A stretch of DNA of 20,751 nucleotides from Methanobacterium sp. GTDB lineage: Archaea > Methanobacteriota > Methanobacteria > Methanobacteriales > Methanobacteriaceae. The DNA lies in contig PLTK01000016.1 in NCBI GenBank assembly GCA_003164415.1, positions 1-20,751 on the forward strand, written 5' to 3'. Numbering within the stretch: the first letter of the stretch is position 1; every line of letters starts with the position of its first letter. The notes under the pieces were generated by a model. The model was not told the origin of the DNA and ran no database searches. It saw only the letters and a list, made by a program, of their open reading frames with translations. Below, one piece after another: positions 1 to 7,725 of this stretch. The position numbers and the translations under genes are program-made.

Positions 1-256
1 GGGGCACATAGCCCATTATTTTGGCTAATTCAACTTTGCTCATTGTTTTAATATCATGGTTTTGAAATAAAATATTTCCCTTGTCCAACTTTAGGAGACC
101 ATTTATACATTTAATTAATGTGGATTTTCCGGTACCATTTGGACCTAAAATACATAAAACATCCCCTTCTTCCATTGAAAAGCTTATATCTCCAAAGATT
201 TTTTCTTTTTTATTATAAGAAAATTCAGCACCCGATATTTCAAGTATTTTGTTCAT
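1..256 (-). CDS. ABC transporter ATP-binding protein, FecE/BtuD type (partial, runs off left edge)
   Basis: The reverse strand reads a clear N-terminal part of an ABC ATPase, beginning MNKILEISGA. About 85 codons are present before the window ends. A Walker A motif GPNGTGKST lies at residues 38-46, and the last visible residues GYVP come where the Q-loop is expected. The Walker B and signature motifs would lie outside the window. Its ATG overlaps the TGA stop of the upstream permease by four bases (ATGA), so the two are almost certainly translated together. By family knowledge it would hydrolyse ATP at the cytoplasmic face to drive import of an iron complex, haem or corrinoid. The substrate cannot be read from the sequence. 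It is the only ATPase visible, so it may also serve the plus-strand permease at 6663-7718; that is inference. Confidence 0.93.
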   Translation of the reverse strand, partial: MNKILEISGAEFSYNKKEKIFGDISFSMEEGDVLCILGPNGTGKSTLIKCINGLLKLDKGNILFQNHDIKTMSKVELAKIMGYVP

Positions 257-1272
257 GACCAACCCTCATAGCCTTTATGTAGAAGATAAATAAAGAATGG
301 TGCACCAATAATTGCGGTTAACACACCTAAAGGAATTTCAACCGTACTTGCAGTACGACATATATCATCAATTACTAGTAAGAAGACAGCACCCAACGAA
401 AGGGCAGCTGGTAAAAGTTTCTTATGGTCTGGACCCACAATCATTCGGGCAACATGCGGAATTATAAGACCTACCCAACCTATAATGCCACTTATGCTTA
501 CTGCTGCAGATGTTAGAAGAGTACAGCACAGGATCACTATGATCATAAGTTTTTCTGTATCCAAACCAAGAGATTGAGCCTCTTCATTACCCATTGAAAG
601 TATATTAATTCTCCATCTGACCATTAAAAGAACAGTGAAACCTATTATCACAGGTATGATTATCATCATCACACTTTGATTGGTGACATTTGATAGACTA
701 CCCATGAGCCAATACGTTATTTCTGGCAGTTTATTGTAGGGATCTGCCACGTCTTTAATGGTTGAAGTTAAAGCAGTAAACAGGGCAGCTATTGCTATTC
801 CTCCAAGCACAAACATAAGCGTTCTATCCCCGTCAAAACTTTTACCAATGGCATATGTCATGCTTACAGCTATTAAACCTGTGATAAATGCCATAACCTC
901 AATTACAACAGAACCTTGTCCGAATAAAATTGCTAAGGCTGCTCCAAAAGCTGCGCCAGCTGATACACCTAAAATATCGGGTGATACTAATGGATTTCTG
1001 AATACGCCCTGGAATGAAGCTCCAGAAATTGATAAAGCGGCACCAACAATCATTGCAGCTGCAATCTGTGGTAACCTAATATCCCAAACAACAGTGTAGA
1101 TATTGGGGGATAAATTATTGGGGATATGTATTATAGGTGACAATATCACTGTTACAACGTCTTGTGGTGAAATAGGATACCTTCCTATTAAAAAGGATAG
1201 TAAAAATATTATTATTGGTAAAATTATAAGCAGAACTGTAACAGAAATATTTTTAATTATTTTATTTTCCAT
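253..1272 (-). CDS. FecCD-family ABC transporter permease (copy 1)
   Basis: This 339-residue, very hydrophobic protein has the length and pattern of FecCD/BtuC permeases, which have about ten membrane helices. Family hallmarks seen are RLPQIAAAMIVGAAL (66-80), RNPLVSPDILGVSAGA (92-107), the EEAQSLGL segment (230-237) near the ATPase coupling loop, and GWVGLIIPHVARMIVGPDH (265-283). It forms the membrane channel for iron-siderophore, haem or corrinoid import together with the ATPase that overlaps its stop codon. The start at 1272 is supported by a GTGAT Shine-Dalgarno-like stretch five bases upstream. It lies 61 bp after hdrA on the same strand. The gap contains AT-rich TATA-like sequence, so both readthrough from hdr and a promoter of its own are possible. 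It is clearly paralogous to the permease at 6663-7718. No binding protein is present on this side. Confidence 0.95.
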   Translation of the reverse strand: MENKIIKNISVTVLLIILPIIIFLLSFLIGRYPISPQDVVTVILSPIIHIPNNLSPNIYTVVWDIRLPQIAAAMIVGAALSISGASFQGVFRNPLVSPDILGVSAGAAFGAALAILFGQGSVVIEVMAFITGLIAVSMTYAIGKSFDGDRTLMFVLGGIAIAALFTALTSTIKDVADPYNKLPEITYWLMGSLSNVTNQSVMMIIIPVIIGFTVLLMVRWRINILSMGNEEAQSLGLDTEKLMIIVILCCTLLTSAAVSISGIIGWVGLIIPHVARMIVGPDHKKLLPAALSLGAVFLLVIDDICRTASTVEIPLGVLTAIIGAPFFIYLLHKGYEGWS

Positions 1273-1333
1273 ATCGAATCACGCTTGTAATTTTTAAATA
1301 GAAATTAGGATTATATCAACCGATTGGTCGTGT

Positions 1334-3673
1334 TTAAGAACTTTTTTTATTAATATCCTTAATTAGATTTGAAAATTCTTCTAACTGTTTGGCCAAACCT
1401 TTATAATGGGGTAAATAGGCTCTGTAAAACCATATTCTTCTGGGATCCAATCCTGCTAAATCAGCTTGCTTTTTCAATTCTTCAACCTTTCCATATATAA
1501 TTTCATTTCCAGGATTTCCTAAATCGTTACCATCGCTTAAAAATATTCCGGTGGCCCCGTGGTTGAATGCATATATTATATGTTTTATATCCAGTCTCAT
1601 TATTGATGGAATTCTTATAATGCGAACCTCTGGAGGATATTTCACACGGTTTACTCCCATGTTGTCTGCTGTAATATATGCGATCTTTTCATCAAGAAAT
1701 GCTACAATCGCAGGTGTTTCACTGCTCAAAATTCCCTTGATCCTGGCAAAAAGTTCGTCATCACCACATCCGAGTAATGAAATAGCACCCTTCCGACATT
1801 TTGAAATACATTTTCCATCACCGGAACATATTATTGGATCAATTTTTATTGTGTTCTTCTTGTGAATAGCTCCATTTAAGCAGATATCAAGACACTCCCC
1901 ACATTCATCACATATTTCGCCATCTATAACGGCGTATTTTGGTTCTATTCCAATTTTACCTGAATTTAATAACTCAGTAACCTTTGATGCTGATGAACGG
2001 GCTATATTAATAGAATCTGTAATATCCATAGCTTTTTGAGCTGTACCACAAACAAATATACCAGGTACAGTGGTTTGGGTTGGTTCCAGTTTAGAGTGTT
2101 TTTCCTGAACAAATTTTTCTTCAGTCAAACTCACTCCAAGTGAAGTTTCAAGTTTATCTGCATCATAGGAAGGAACAATAGCACATGATAAAACGACCAT
2201 ATCGGCTTCAATCTCTATTAAACCTTCACTAAGAGTATCTTCTACCCTAACAACCAAATTGTCACGATCTTGTTTAACTTCAGCAACTTTCCCCCTTATG
2301 AACCTCACATTCTTCTCACCCTTTTTTTGAGTTTCGAAGTAGTAATTTTCGTACGTTCCAGGAGTTCTCATATCGGTATAACAGATGAAAATTTCAACAT
2401 CTTTAAAATGGTTGATTATATAATTGGTATGTTTTAATGCTACCATGCAACATATGGTTGAACAATACGGAACAGATCCTGGTTTACGATCCCTAGAACC
2501 AACACACTGCACCATTACAATCCTCCTAGGTTTATTGCCCGATGAGGGTGTTATGAGTTTGCCAGAAGTAGGACCATTTACAGCGAGTATACGGGCAAGT
2601 TCCATCTGGGTTATAACTCCAGGGTAACGATTATATCCAAACTCTTCTTTATCTTCAGGATCAAGTTCATGATGACCCGTTGCAATGATAATTGCTCCAA
2701 CATTAATTATCCGTTTAATAACTTTATTATTAAGATTAATAGCTCCAGAAACACATTTTTCAACGCATGCTCCACATTTAATGCATGCATTTGAATCTAC
2801 TGTATAAGATCGGGGAATTGCCTGTGGAAATGGTTTATAAATAGCTTTTCTTGATGATAAATTCGCATCCCATTCATTGTTCACACTAACACTGCAAATA
2901 TCAGAACATTCACCACAAGCCATACAGAGTTCACGGTCAACCATCAAAGGCCCTGATAAAACTTTAACATCGAAATTTCCTGCATGGCCTGTTATGCTAT
3001 CAACACTTGACATTGTGAGCACTTCTATGTTGGGATTTTCCATTACTTCACCCATAGTAGGTGCAAGTGAACACATGGCGCATTCTTCGCTCATGGTCTC
3101 ACCAGAGTAAACTTTACCGATCTTAACCATGTTACCGCCAATAGTGGGACTTTTTTCAATGAGATGGACCTTAATATTCTGTCTGGCAAGTGAAAGCGCA
3201 GCGGTAATCCCAGAAATACCGCCACCAATCACAACAGCACTTTTTACAACGGGGAAGACTAATTTATCCAATGGTTTAGCAATTTGCATTGCAGATACAG
3301 ATGATCTGATAATGTCTAAAGCTCTGGTGGTTGGATCATCATCTTTTGAAAACCATGCACATTGTTCTCTGATGTTTGAAATATCAACCATGTATCTGTT
3401 AATACCTGCAAATTCAGCAAAATCTCGAAATTTCTGTTGATGGATCTCAGGAGAACAGGCCGCAATGACTATACCCTTCAACTTCTCCGATTTTATTTTG
3501 TCTGCAATTAGCTGCTGTCCCTCAACTGAACACAGATATGGATGGTCTTCAACACAAGATAATCCAGTTTTCATTAGGAAGTCCTTTAAAAGTTTTATAT
3601 TTAATTTTCCAGAGATGTTATCGCCGCAATGACAAATAAAAACACCAATTTTATTTTGGTTGGATGTGATCAT
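1334..3673 (-). CDS. hdrA: HdrA-like FAD/iron-sulfur subunit fused to a cysteine-less MvhD-like domain
   Basis: This 779-residue protein matches HdrA, the electron-bifurcating flavoprotein of heterodisulfide reductase complexes, but is about 120 residues longer than usual. In order it shows: an N-terminal domain with CHC (14-16) and CSPEIH (73-78); an FAD Rossmann motif VVIGGGISGITAAL (147-160); an inserted ferredoxin domain with C250/253/256/260 and C297/300/303/307; the FAD-proximal cluster set C390, C404, C408, C409; and a second ferredoxin domain with C588/591/594/598 and C616, D619, C622, C626. Position 619 is Cys in a normal motif. Residues about 655-779 align by eye with MvhD/FlpD (AIVAF, VKYPPEVRIIR, AFNHGATGI), but all expected [2Fe-2S] cysteines are replaced. 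Its start overlaps the hdrB stop (ATGA). HdrA-MvhD fusions are known in methanogens; a cluster-free MvhD part is not one I know. It may be a paralogue with a changed electron donor. Confidence 0.93.
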   Translation of the reverse strand: MITSNQNKIGVFICHCGDNISGKLNIKLLKDFLMKTGLSCVEDHPYLCSVEGQQLIADKIKSEKLKGIVIAACSPEIHQQKFRDFAEFAGINRYMVDISNIREQCAWFSKDDDPTTRALDIIRSSVSAMQIAKPLDKLVFPVVKSAVVIGGGISGITAALSLARQNIKVHLIEKSPTIGGNMVKIGKVYSGETMSEECAMCSLAPTMGEVMENPNIEVLTMSSVDSITGHAGNFDVKVLSGPLMVDRELCMACGECSDICSVSVNNEWDANLSSRKAIYKPFPQAIPRSYTVDSNACIKCGACVEKCVSGAINLNNKVIKRIINVGAIIIATGHHELDPEDKEEFGYNRYPGVITQMELARILAVNGPTSGKLITPSSGNKPRRIVMVQCVGSRDRKPGSVPYCSTICCMVALKHTNYIINHFKDVEIFICYTDMRTPGTYENYYFETQKKGEKNVRFIRGKVAEVKQDRDNLVVRVEDTLSEGLIEIEADMVVLSCAIVPSYDADKLETSLGVSLTEEKFVQEKHSKLEPTQTTVPGIFVCGTAQKAMDITDSINIARSSASKVTELLNSGKIGIEPKYAVIDGEICDECGECLDICLNGAIHKKNTIKIDPIICSGDGKCISKCRKGAISLLGCGDDELFARIKGILSSETPAIVAFLDEKIAYITADNMGVNRVKYPPEVRIIRIPSIMRLDIKHIIYAFNHGATGIFLSDGNDLGNPGNEIIYGKVEELKKQADLAGLDPRRIWFYRAYLPHYKGLAKQLEEFSNLIKDINKKSS

Positions 3674-4590
3674 TTTATCACTTTTAATTTCCTAATGAAA
3701 GGTTCTATTGGCACCACATGCATGTCTATCCCCAAATTCTCGGGATCTGCACCCATTAATATTGATATTAACTCTGAAATGTAAAGGACAGGAATATATC
3801 CATCCATATATGATTCTTCTATTAGATGTTCCTGATAATGTTCCAAGTTAAAGCTGCAACCAGGACATTGTGTGATAATAATATCCGGTTTAACTTCATT
3901 GATGCTGGATAACTTTCGCAGCAACGTTTCTCGGGAATATTCACAGTCAATAACCGAACCATGCAGTCCACCACCACAACAAAGGAATTGTTCAGAGTAA
4001 TCAACTACATCACATCCTAATCCTTTCAATATTTCATCAAGTACTGTGGGCCTTTCAAAGGTTCCTGAAATTATGTCCTTAAAAAAGAATTTAGAGTAAT
4101 GACATCCATGGTGTGTTACAACATTTATACCCGAAAGGGAGTACATTTGATCTGTATTTTTAAGATCATTTATCCTTGAAAGGAAGACATCTGAGACATG
4201 ACGAATATCAAGATCAATTTTATAATCCATTCCAATTTTTTTCATTATAACTTTAGCATCTTTTTCAAGATTTTTCTCCTTTGAAAGCAGTTTCTGGCAG
4301 TGCTTTAGGTTGCTGTAACAACTTGAACATAAACAAACCAAATCAGTATTTTCAGTTTCAGATGCTAATGAAATATTACGGGCATTTAATGCAAGATTAG
4401 TCTCTAATGGAACGACTCCACTATAAACACCGAATCCTGCACATGATGATTGTCTTGGATCTTCTTTATAACCCGCATTGATCTGGTCTAAAACATATTT
4501 TACCGAGAGTTCAATACCGGGATACAATGAATCTGCCACACAACTTTTAAATAAATAATAGTCATTTGGTATATCATCTGTTTGATCCAT
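3670..4590 (-). CDS. hdrB: HdrB-like subunit with two CCG domains, one cysteine missing
   Basis: This 306-residue protein has the two cysteine-rich CCG domains that bind the noncubane [4Fe-4S] clusters reducing the CoM-S-S-CoB heterodisulfide in classical HdrB. The second motif is intact: C163, C204-C205, C242, C245. The first reads C17, S49-C50, C88, C91, so Ser replaces the first Cys of the CC pair. The 32-residue spacing from C17 to S49 equals the spacing expected for a full motif. An SD sequence GGAGG (4598-4602) lies seven bases before the ATG, inside hdrC. Its stop overlaps the hdrA start by four bases. It should form a complex with HdrC and HdrA in the cytoplasm. Because of the missing ligand and the odd HdrA, the substrate may not be the normal heterodisulfide; this is inference. 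Confidence 0.92.
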   Translation of the reverse strand: MDQTDDIPNDYYLFKSCVADSLYPGIELSVKYVLDQINAGYKEDPRQSSCAGFGVYSGVVPLETNLALNARNISLASETENTDLVCLCSSCYSNLKHCQKLLSKEKNLEKDAKVIMKKIGMDYKIDLDIRHVSDVFLSRINDLKNTDQMYSLSGINVVTHHGCHYSKFFFKDIISGTFERPTVLDEILKGLGCDVVDYSEQFLCCGGGLHGSVIDCEYSRETLLRKLSSINEVKPDIIITQCPGCSFNLEHYQEHLIEESYMDGYIPVLYISELISILMGADPENLGIDMHVVPIEPFIRKLKVIK

Positions 4591-4592
4591 CT

Positions 4593-5219
4593 TTAGTCCT
4601 CCACAAACCCTGTTAACTCTAAAATTTGTCTTACCTCTTGTAGAGACTCTTCAGGGAGCGGATTAATACGGGTCATATCCATTTTAAAACCTAAACTCTC
4701 TCTTTTTTTACTGTTTTCTATGCTTTGATCATTGGTCTTAACACCAAATTCTTCAAGTAGATCTATCCGTTGTGTTGATGGTAAAAATGTAATCCCATAT
4801 TTGTACAAGTTTAATTTAATTTGTTTTGAAATATTAATGATTTCAGGGGGAGCATTACCATTAAAAACAGATTTTAATTGGAGGGATTGAACACCTAAGC
4901 CTGCTTTGCAGTTTCTAGGACACCTTGCCCTACAAGAGTAGCATTGACCACATTTCCATATTAACTCATTAATTTCCTTTGAGTAAACATCATCGAATAT
5001 GAATTTTCTCATAAGCTCTCTGGGATTATAATCTTGGTATAGATAAGCTGCAGTACAGCTTGCTGTACATCTACCACACTGTATACACTTTTTAAATCCA
5101 CTTTTTTTAAATAACATATCATTGATGGGTTTTGATGTGTTGTTGAGTGTGAAACGTTTGATTTTACGTATTGGGATATTTTTTCCCGATTTTTGGTGTG
5201 TTGACATTTTTATTCCCAT
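4593..5219 (-). CDS. hdrC: HdrC-like [4Fe-4S] electron-transfer subunit
   Basis: This 208-residue soluble protein has two four-cysteine ferredoxin motifs: C45, C48, C51, C55 and C90, C93, C96, C100 followed by Pro. No membrane segments are seen, so it belongs with soluble HdrC rather than cytochrome-linked HdrE systems. In known complexes HdrC passes electrons from HdrA to HdrB. It is the first gene of a coupled hdrC-hdrB-hdrA operon, with two bases between its stop and the hdrB start. Two starts are possible: ATG at 5219 and ATG at 5207 (MSTHQK). The first has no clear SD, and a weak GGGA lies before the second, so the true N-terminus is uncertain by four residues. The C-terminal half, ending in a PEESLQEVRQILELTG segment, resembles the usual HdrC tail. 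Confidence 0.92.
   Translation of the reverse strand: MGIKMSTHQKSGKNIPIRKIKRFTLNNTSKPINDMLFKKSGFKKCIQCGRCTASCTAAYLYQDYNPRELMRKFIFDDVYSKEINELIWKCGQCYSCRARCPRNCKAGLGVQSLQLKSVFNGNAPPEIINISKQIKLNLYKYGITFLPSTQRIDLLEEFGVKTNDQSIENSKKRESLGFKMDMTRINPLPEESLQEVRQILELTGFVED
4598..4602 (-). promoter_or_regulatory. Ribosome binding site of hdrB
   Basis: GGAGG on the minus strand lies within the last codons of hdrC, seven bases before the hdrB ATG at 4590. It fixes that start and supports translational coupling. Confidence 0.75.
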
Positions 5220-5255
5220 TTTTAACTTTTTGATAATTTAAGATTTTAAATAAAA

Positions 5256-5309
5256 ATTCGATGTATATTCTTTACATATCGTAACTATTCCTAGCTTCAA
5301 TATATAACT
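5256..5309 (-). promoter_or_regulatory. Candidate hdrCBA promoter with dyad operator
   Basis: A TATA-like stretch TTATATATT lies on the minus strand at about 5299-5308, which would put transcription start near 5278. That start falls inside an imperfect inverted repeat: TTCGATGTATA (5257-5267) facing ACATATCGTAA (5274-5284). Both arms carry the ATCG core found in other intergenic regions of this window. A repressor bound here would cover the transcription start. The TATA and start assignments are by eye. Confidence 0.5.
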
Positions 5310-5437
5310 TTACTAAATCTCAAAATTAGAACAGACATATTCATAAGTTGTGATGTTTATTCAATTAAATAATCCCATAATCAAAACTATTTATAATAGA
5401 TTATTCCTGATATAGGGTGGGTTAACTGGATAAAAAT

Positions 5438-5515
5438 CTAATATATAATTTTTTTCTTAAAATTCCAGTTTGTTTTGATATTTCAATGCAACATGTTTAT
5501 TAGTCCATATCGTTA
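5438..5515 (+). promoter_or_regulatory. Candidate promoter and operator of the binding-protein/permease pair
   Basis: A TATA-like stretch CTAATATATAATT lies at about 5438-5450, predicting a transcription start near 5470. A second TATA candidate, TTTATAATAG, is at about 5390-5399. An ATCG-core element CATATCGTTA occupies 5506-5515, directly before the annotated ATG at 5518. The region therefore shares its element with the divergent hdr promoter, suggesting joint control of both transcripts. Confidence 0.45.
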
Positions 5516-5517
5516 TA

Positions 5518-6633
5518 ATGGGAATATCCAAAAATAATAAGAAAAATAATGAGAGTGTCCCTATTATGCAGAATCGAATCATTATAATAATACTAATTAT
5601 GATTGTGGGAGTTGTAGGTGTAGTGGCCTATATAACTAGTTTTTCTAACAGTTCTTCCAGTGGAACAATAAATGATATGGCTGGAAGAAGTGTAGATGTA
5701 CCTTCCGATGTGAATAAAACCTTTTCAATTGCAGGATCACTGACTATTATGCTTTACATGATTGCACCCAATAAAATGATAGGTTGGAATTCAAACAGGA
5801 ATAGTCCTGAAAATCAGTATGTGCCGGCTCAATATCAAAATTTACCAGTCCTTGGTGGCGGTACAAACGATGCTAATTATGAATCAATAATTTCTGAAAG
5901 TCCGGATGTTGTGTTTATAGGTCACGGTGGGGATAATACGACTATAGATGGTATACAAAATAAGTTTGGGGAAATTCCAGTTCTAGATGTGGAAGGAGAT
6001 AACAACCTTACAAACATAGTACCAGCTATAAGATTCATGGGAGCGGTACTTGGCGATGAAAATACTTCAGATCAACTAATAGAATTCTACAACAATGTAT
6101 ATAATCAGGTTAATAATACTGTAAAAACCATACCAACTTCAGAGAAAAAAACTGTATACTATGCAAGAGATGATAGTGGTTTAAGTACTTTTGCTCCGGG
6201 TTCTCCTCAAACTCAGCTTATAGAACTTTGTGGGGGGATAAATGTGGTTCAAGGGCCAGCATCCTCTTCTGGAGGGGCCATGGAAGTTTCAATGGAATTG
6301 GTTTTACAATGGAATCCAGATGTTATTATCACCAGCAGTCCTAATTTCTATAATACTGTTTATTCAAACCCCTTATGGCAGAATATAAACGCTGTTAAGA
6401 ATAAACAGGTATATTTAGTCCCGCAATCTCCATTTAACTGGTTTGAAAGTCCTCCTGGAGCTAATACCATCATGGGCATACCCTGGACTGCTGAAGTTCT
6501 TTATCCTGATAAATTTGAAAATATGAATCTGAAGAATCTTACCATGGAATTTTATTCTAAATTCTATCATTACAACCTAACAGATACACAAGCCTCAGGC
6601 TTGCTTAATTCATCGGGCCTAAAGGGATATTAA
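5518..6633 (+). CDS. Membrane-anchored substrate-binding protein of iron-complex/corrinoid ABC transporter
   Basis: This 371-residue protein has an N-terminal hydrophobic anchor (IIIIILIMIVGVVGVV, 21-36) without a lipobox Cys, then a Ser-rich linker and a Peripla_BP_2-type binding domain. Recognisable pieces are MAGRSVDVPSDV (54-65), ESIISESPDVVFIG (122-135), ELVLQWNPDVIITSSP (260-275) and WQNINAVKNKQVYLVP (287-302). Such proteins capture Fe(III)-siderophores, haem or corrinoids outside the membrane and deliver them to a FecCD permease. The ATG at 5518 has no SD and abuts a candidate operator. ATG at 5566 (MQNRIIII) is an alternative start that would give a more ordinary signal anchor. The permease 29 bases downstream is its likely partner. 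Several aromatic and polar residues could line the pocket, but the ligand cannot be named. Confidence 0.93.
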   Translation: MGISKNNKKNNESVPIMQNRIIIIILIMIVGVVGVVAYITSFSNSSSSGTINDMAGRSVDVPSDVNKTFSIAGSLTIMLYMIAPNKMIGWNSNRNSPENQYVPAQYQNLPVLGGGTNDANYESIISESPDVVFIGHGGDNTTIDGIQNKFGEIPVLDVEGDNNLTNIVPAIRFMGAVLGDENTSDQLIEFYNNVYNQVNNTVKTIPTSEKKTVYYARDDSGLSTFAPGSPQTQLIELCGGINVVQGPASSSGGAMEVSMELVLQWNPDVIITSSPNFYNTVYSNPLWQNINAVKNKQVYLVPQSPFNWFESPPGANTIMGIPWTAEVLYPDKFENMNLKNLTMEFYSKFYHYNLTDTQASGLLNSSGLKGY

Positions 6634-6662
6634 ATTGAGGGATTAAAATTTTCAAGGGAAAA

Positions 6663-7718
6663 ATGGGTAAATATATGCTTAGATGGAAAATCAAAAATAA
6701 AATCGAGTCAGATAGTAGTGCAATGATTATATTACTCCTCATTTCACTGATCTTCCTCTTTTTTATATCATTTTTCCTTGGAAAGTATCCTATATATCCA
6801 CAAGAAATAGTAATGGCAATTGTTTCTAAAATACTGCATATACCTTCTATGTCCACTCCTACAATCAATACAATTATATTTGATATAAGAATGCCAAGAA
6901 TTCTGGCGGCTATGATGGTGGGAGCTGCATTATCTGTTGCAGGAGCTGCTTTTCAGGCTTTATTTAGAAATCCGTTGGTATCACCAGATAAATTGGGTGT
7001 TTCTGCAGGAGCGGGTTTTGGAGCTACTTTGGCTATTTTATTTTCCGCTGGAGTGATTATGATTCAGACTTCTGCATTTGTTTGGGGGTTGATTGCTGTT
7101 GGGCTGACCTATTTTTTTGGTAGAAGATTTAAGGGCTCGTCAATGATGACACTAGTTTTATGTGGAATTGTTGTTGCAAGTCTGTTTGCAGCGCTCCTTT
7201 CGCTCGTTAAATATTTTGCAGATCCCAATGATCAACTACAATCAATTGTGTTCTGGCTATTAGGAAGTTTAGCATCTGTAACTAATCAGGAGATTGCAAT
7301 TGTGGCTTTACCAATACTGATTGGAACAGCAATTCTTTTAATGGTACGATGGAGATTGAACATTTTGGCAATGGGAGAAGAAGAAGCACAATCACTTGGA
7401 ATTCATACTAAAAGAATAGAAGGAATTATAATAATTTGCTGTACTTTAGTAACAGCTGCATCAGTCAGTATATGTGGAATTATAGCATGGGTAGGACTTG
7501 TAATACCGCACATGACCAGAATGATTGTTGGTCCCGATCATAAAATTCTCTTACCTGCAAGCATAATTATTGGGGCATTTTTTTTACTCTTAATAGATGA
7601 TATTGCTCGAACTGTAACAACTACTGAGATTCCGTTAGGATTATTAACCACCTTCATAGGTGCTCCTTTTTTTATTTACCTTCTAATTAAAACAGGCGAC
7701 TCAAGGAGATGGTCTTAA
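6663..7718 (+). CDS. FecCD-family ABC transporter permease (copy 2)
   Basis: This 351-residue integral membrane protein is strongly similar throughout to the minus-strand permease at 253-1272. Shared segments include FRNPLVSPD (101-109) and LGVSAGAGFGATLAILF (111-127), then EEAQSLGI near 240-247 and a conserved IVGPDHK segment near 288-294. It should have about ten membrane helices and form the channel for the binding protein encoded just upstream. A GGGA ribosome-binding stretch lies four bases before the ATG at 6663; Met5 is a possible alternative start. No ATPase gene follows: the convergent ExbD-like gene ends seven bases beyond its stop. It therefore probably borrows an ATPase, such as the one at the left edge. 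The similarity between the two permeases points to gene duplication. Confidence 0.95.
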   Translation: MGKYMLRWKIKNKIESDSSAMIILLLISLIFLFFISFFLGKYPIYPQEIVMAIVSKILHIPSMSTPTINTIIFDIRMPRILAAMMVGAALSVAGAAFQALFRNPLVSPDKLGVSAGAGFGATLAILFSAGVIMIQTSAFVWGLIAVGLTYFFGRRFKGSSMMTLVLCGIVVASLFAALLSLVKYFADPNDQLQSIVFWLLGSLASVTNQEIAIVALPILIGTAILLMVRWRLNILAMGEEEAQSLGIHTKRIEGIIIICCTLVTAASVSICGIIAWVGLVIPHMTRMIVGPDHKILLPASIIIGAFFLLLIDDIARTVTTTEIPLGLLTTFIGAPFFIYLLIKTGDSRRWS

Positions 7719-7725
7719 AACTTTT

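Noticed and set aside
703..1048. PQQ-dependent dehydrogenase as function of the 2027-aa protein
   Set aside because: The figures given here are residue numbers. The repeats are of the short IGSDGTIYIG type used in non-enzymatic propellers, and no dehydrogenase catalytic residues or length are present.
758..1297. Plus-strand frames opposite the first permease
   Set aside because: The minus-strand FecCD protein explains the whole region; the plus-strand translations lack family features.
3822..4004. Small 60-residue reading frame on the minus strand inside hdrB
   Set aside because: It overlaps hdrB out of frame, has no SD or recognisable domain, and hdrB is strongly supported.
1334..5219. Canonical CoM-S-S-CoB heterodisulfide reductase operon
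   Set aside because: Not fully excluded, but HdrA and HdrB have lost several cluster ligands, HdrA carries an extra domain, and the neighbours are transport genes, so a plain canonical assignment is not supported.
5424..5470. 7-bp inverted repeat as a riboswitch or hairpin
   Set aside because: The arms are short, the loop is 33 nt and AT-rich with a TATA box, and no known riboswitch core is visible. Kept only as a side remark in the control-region finding.
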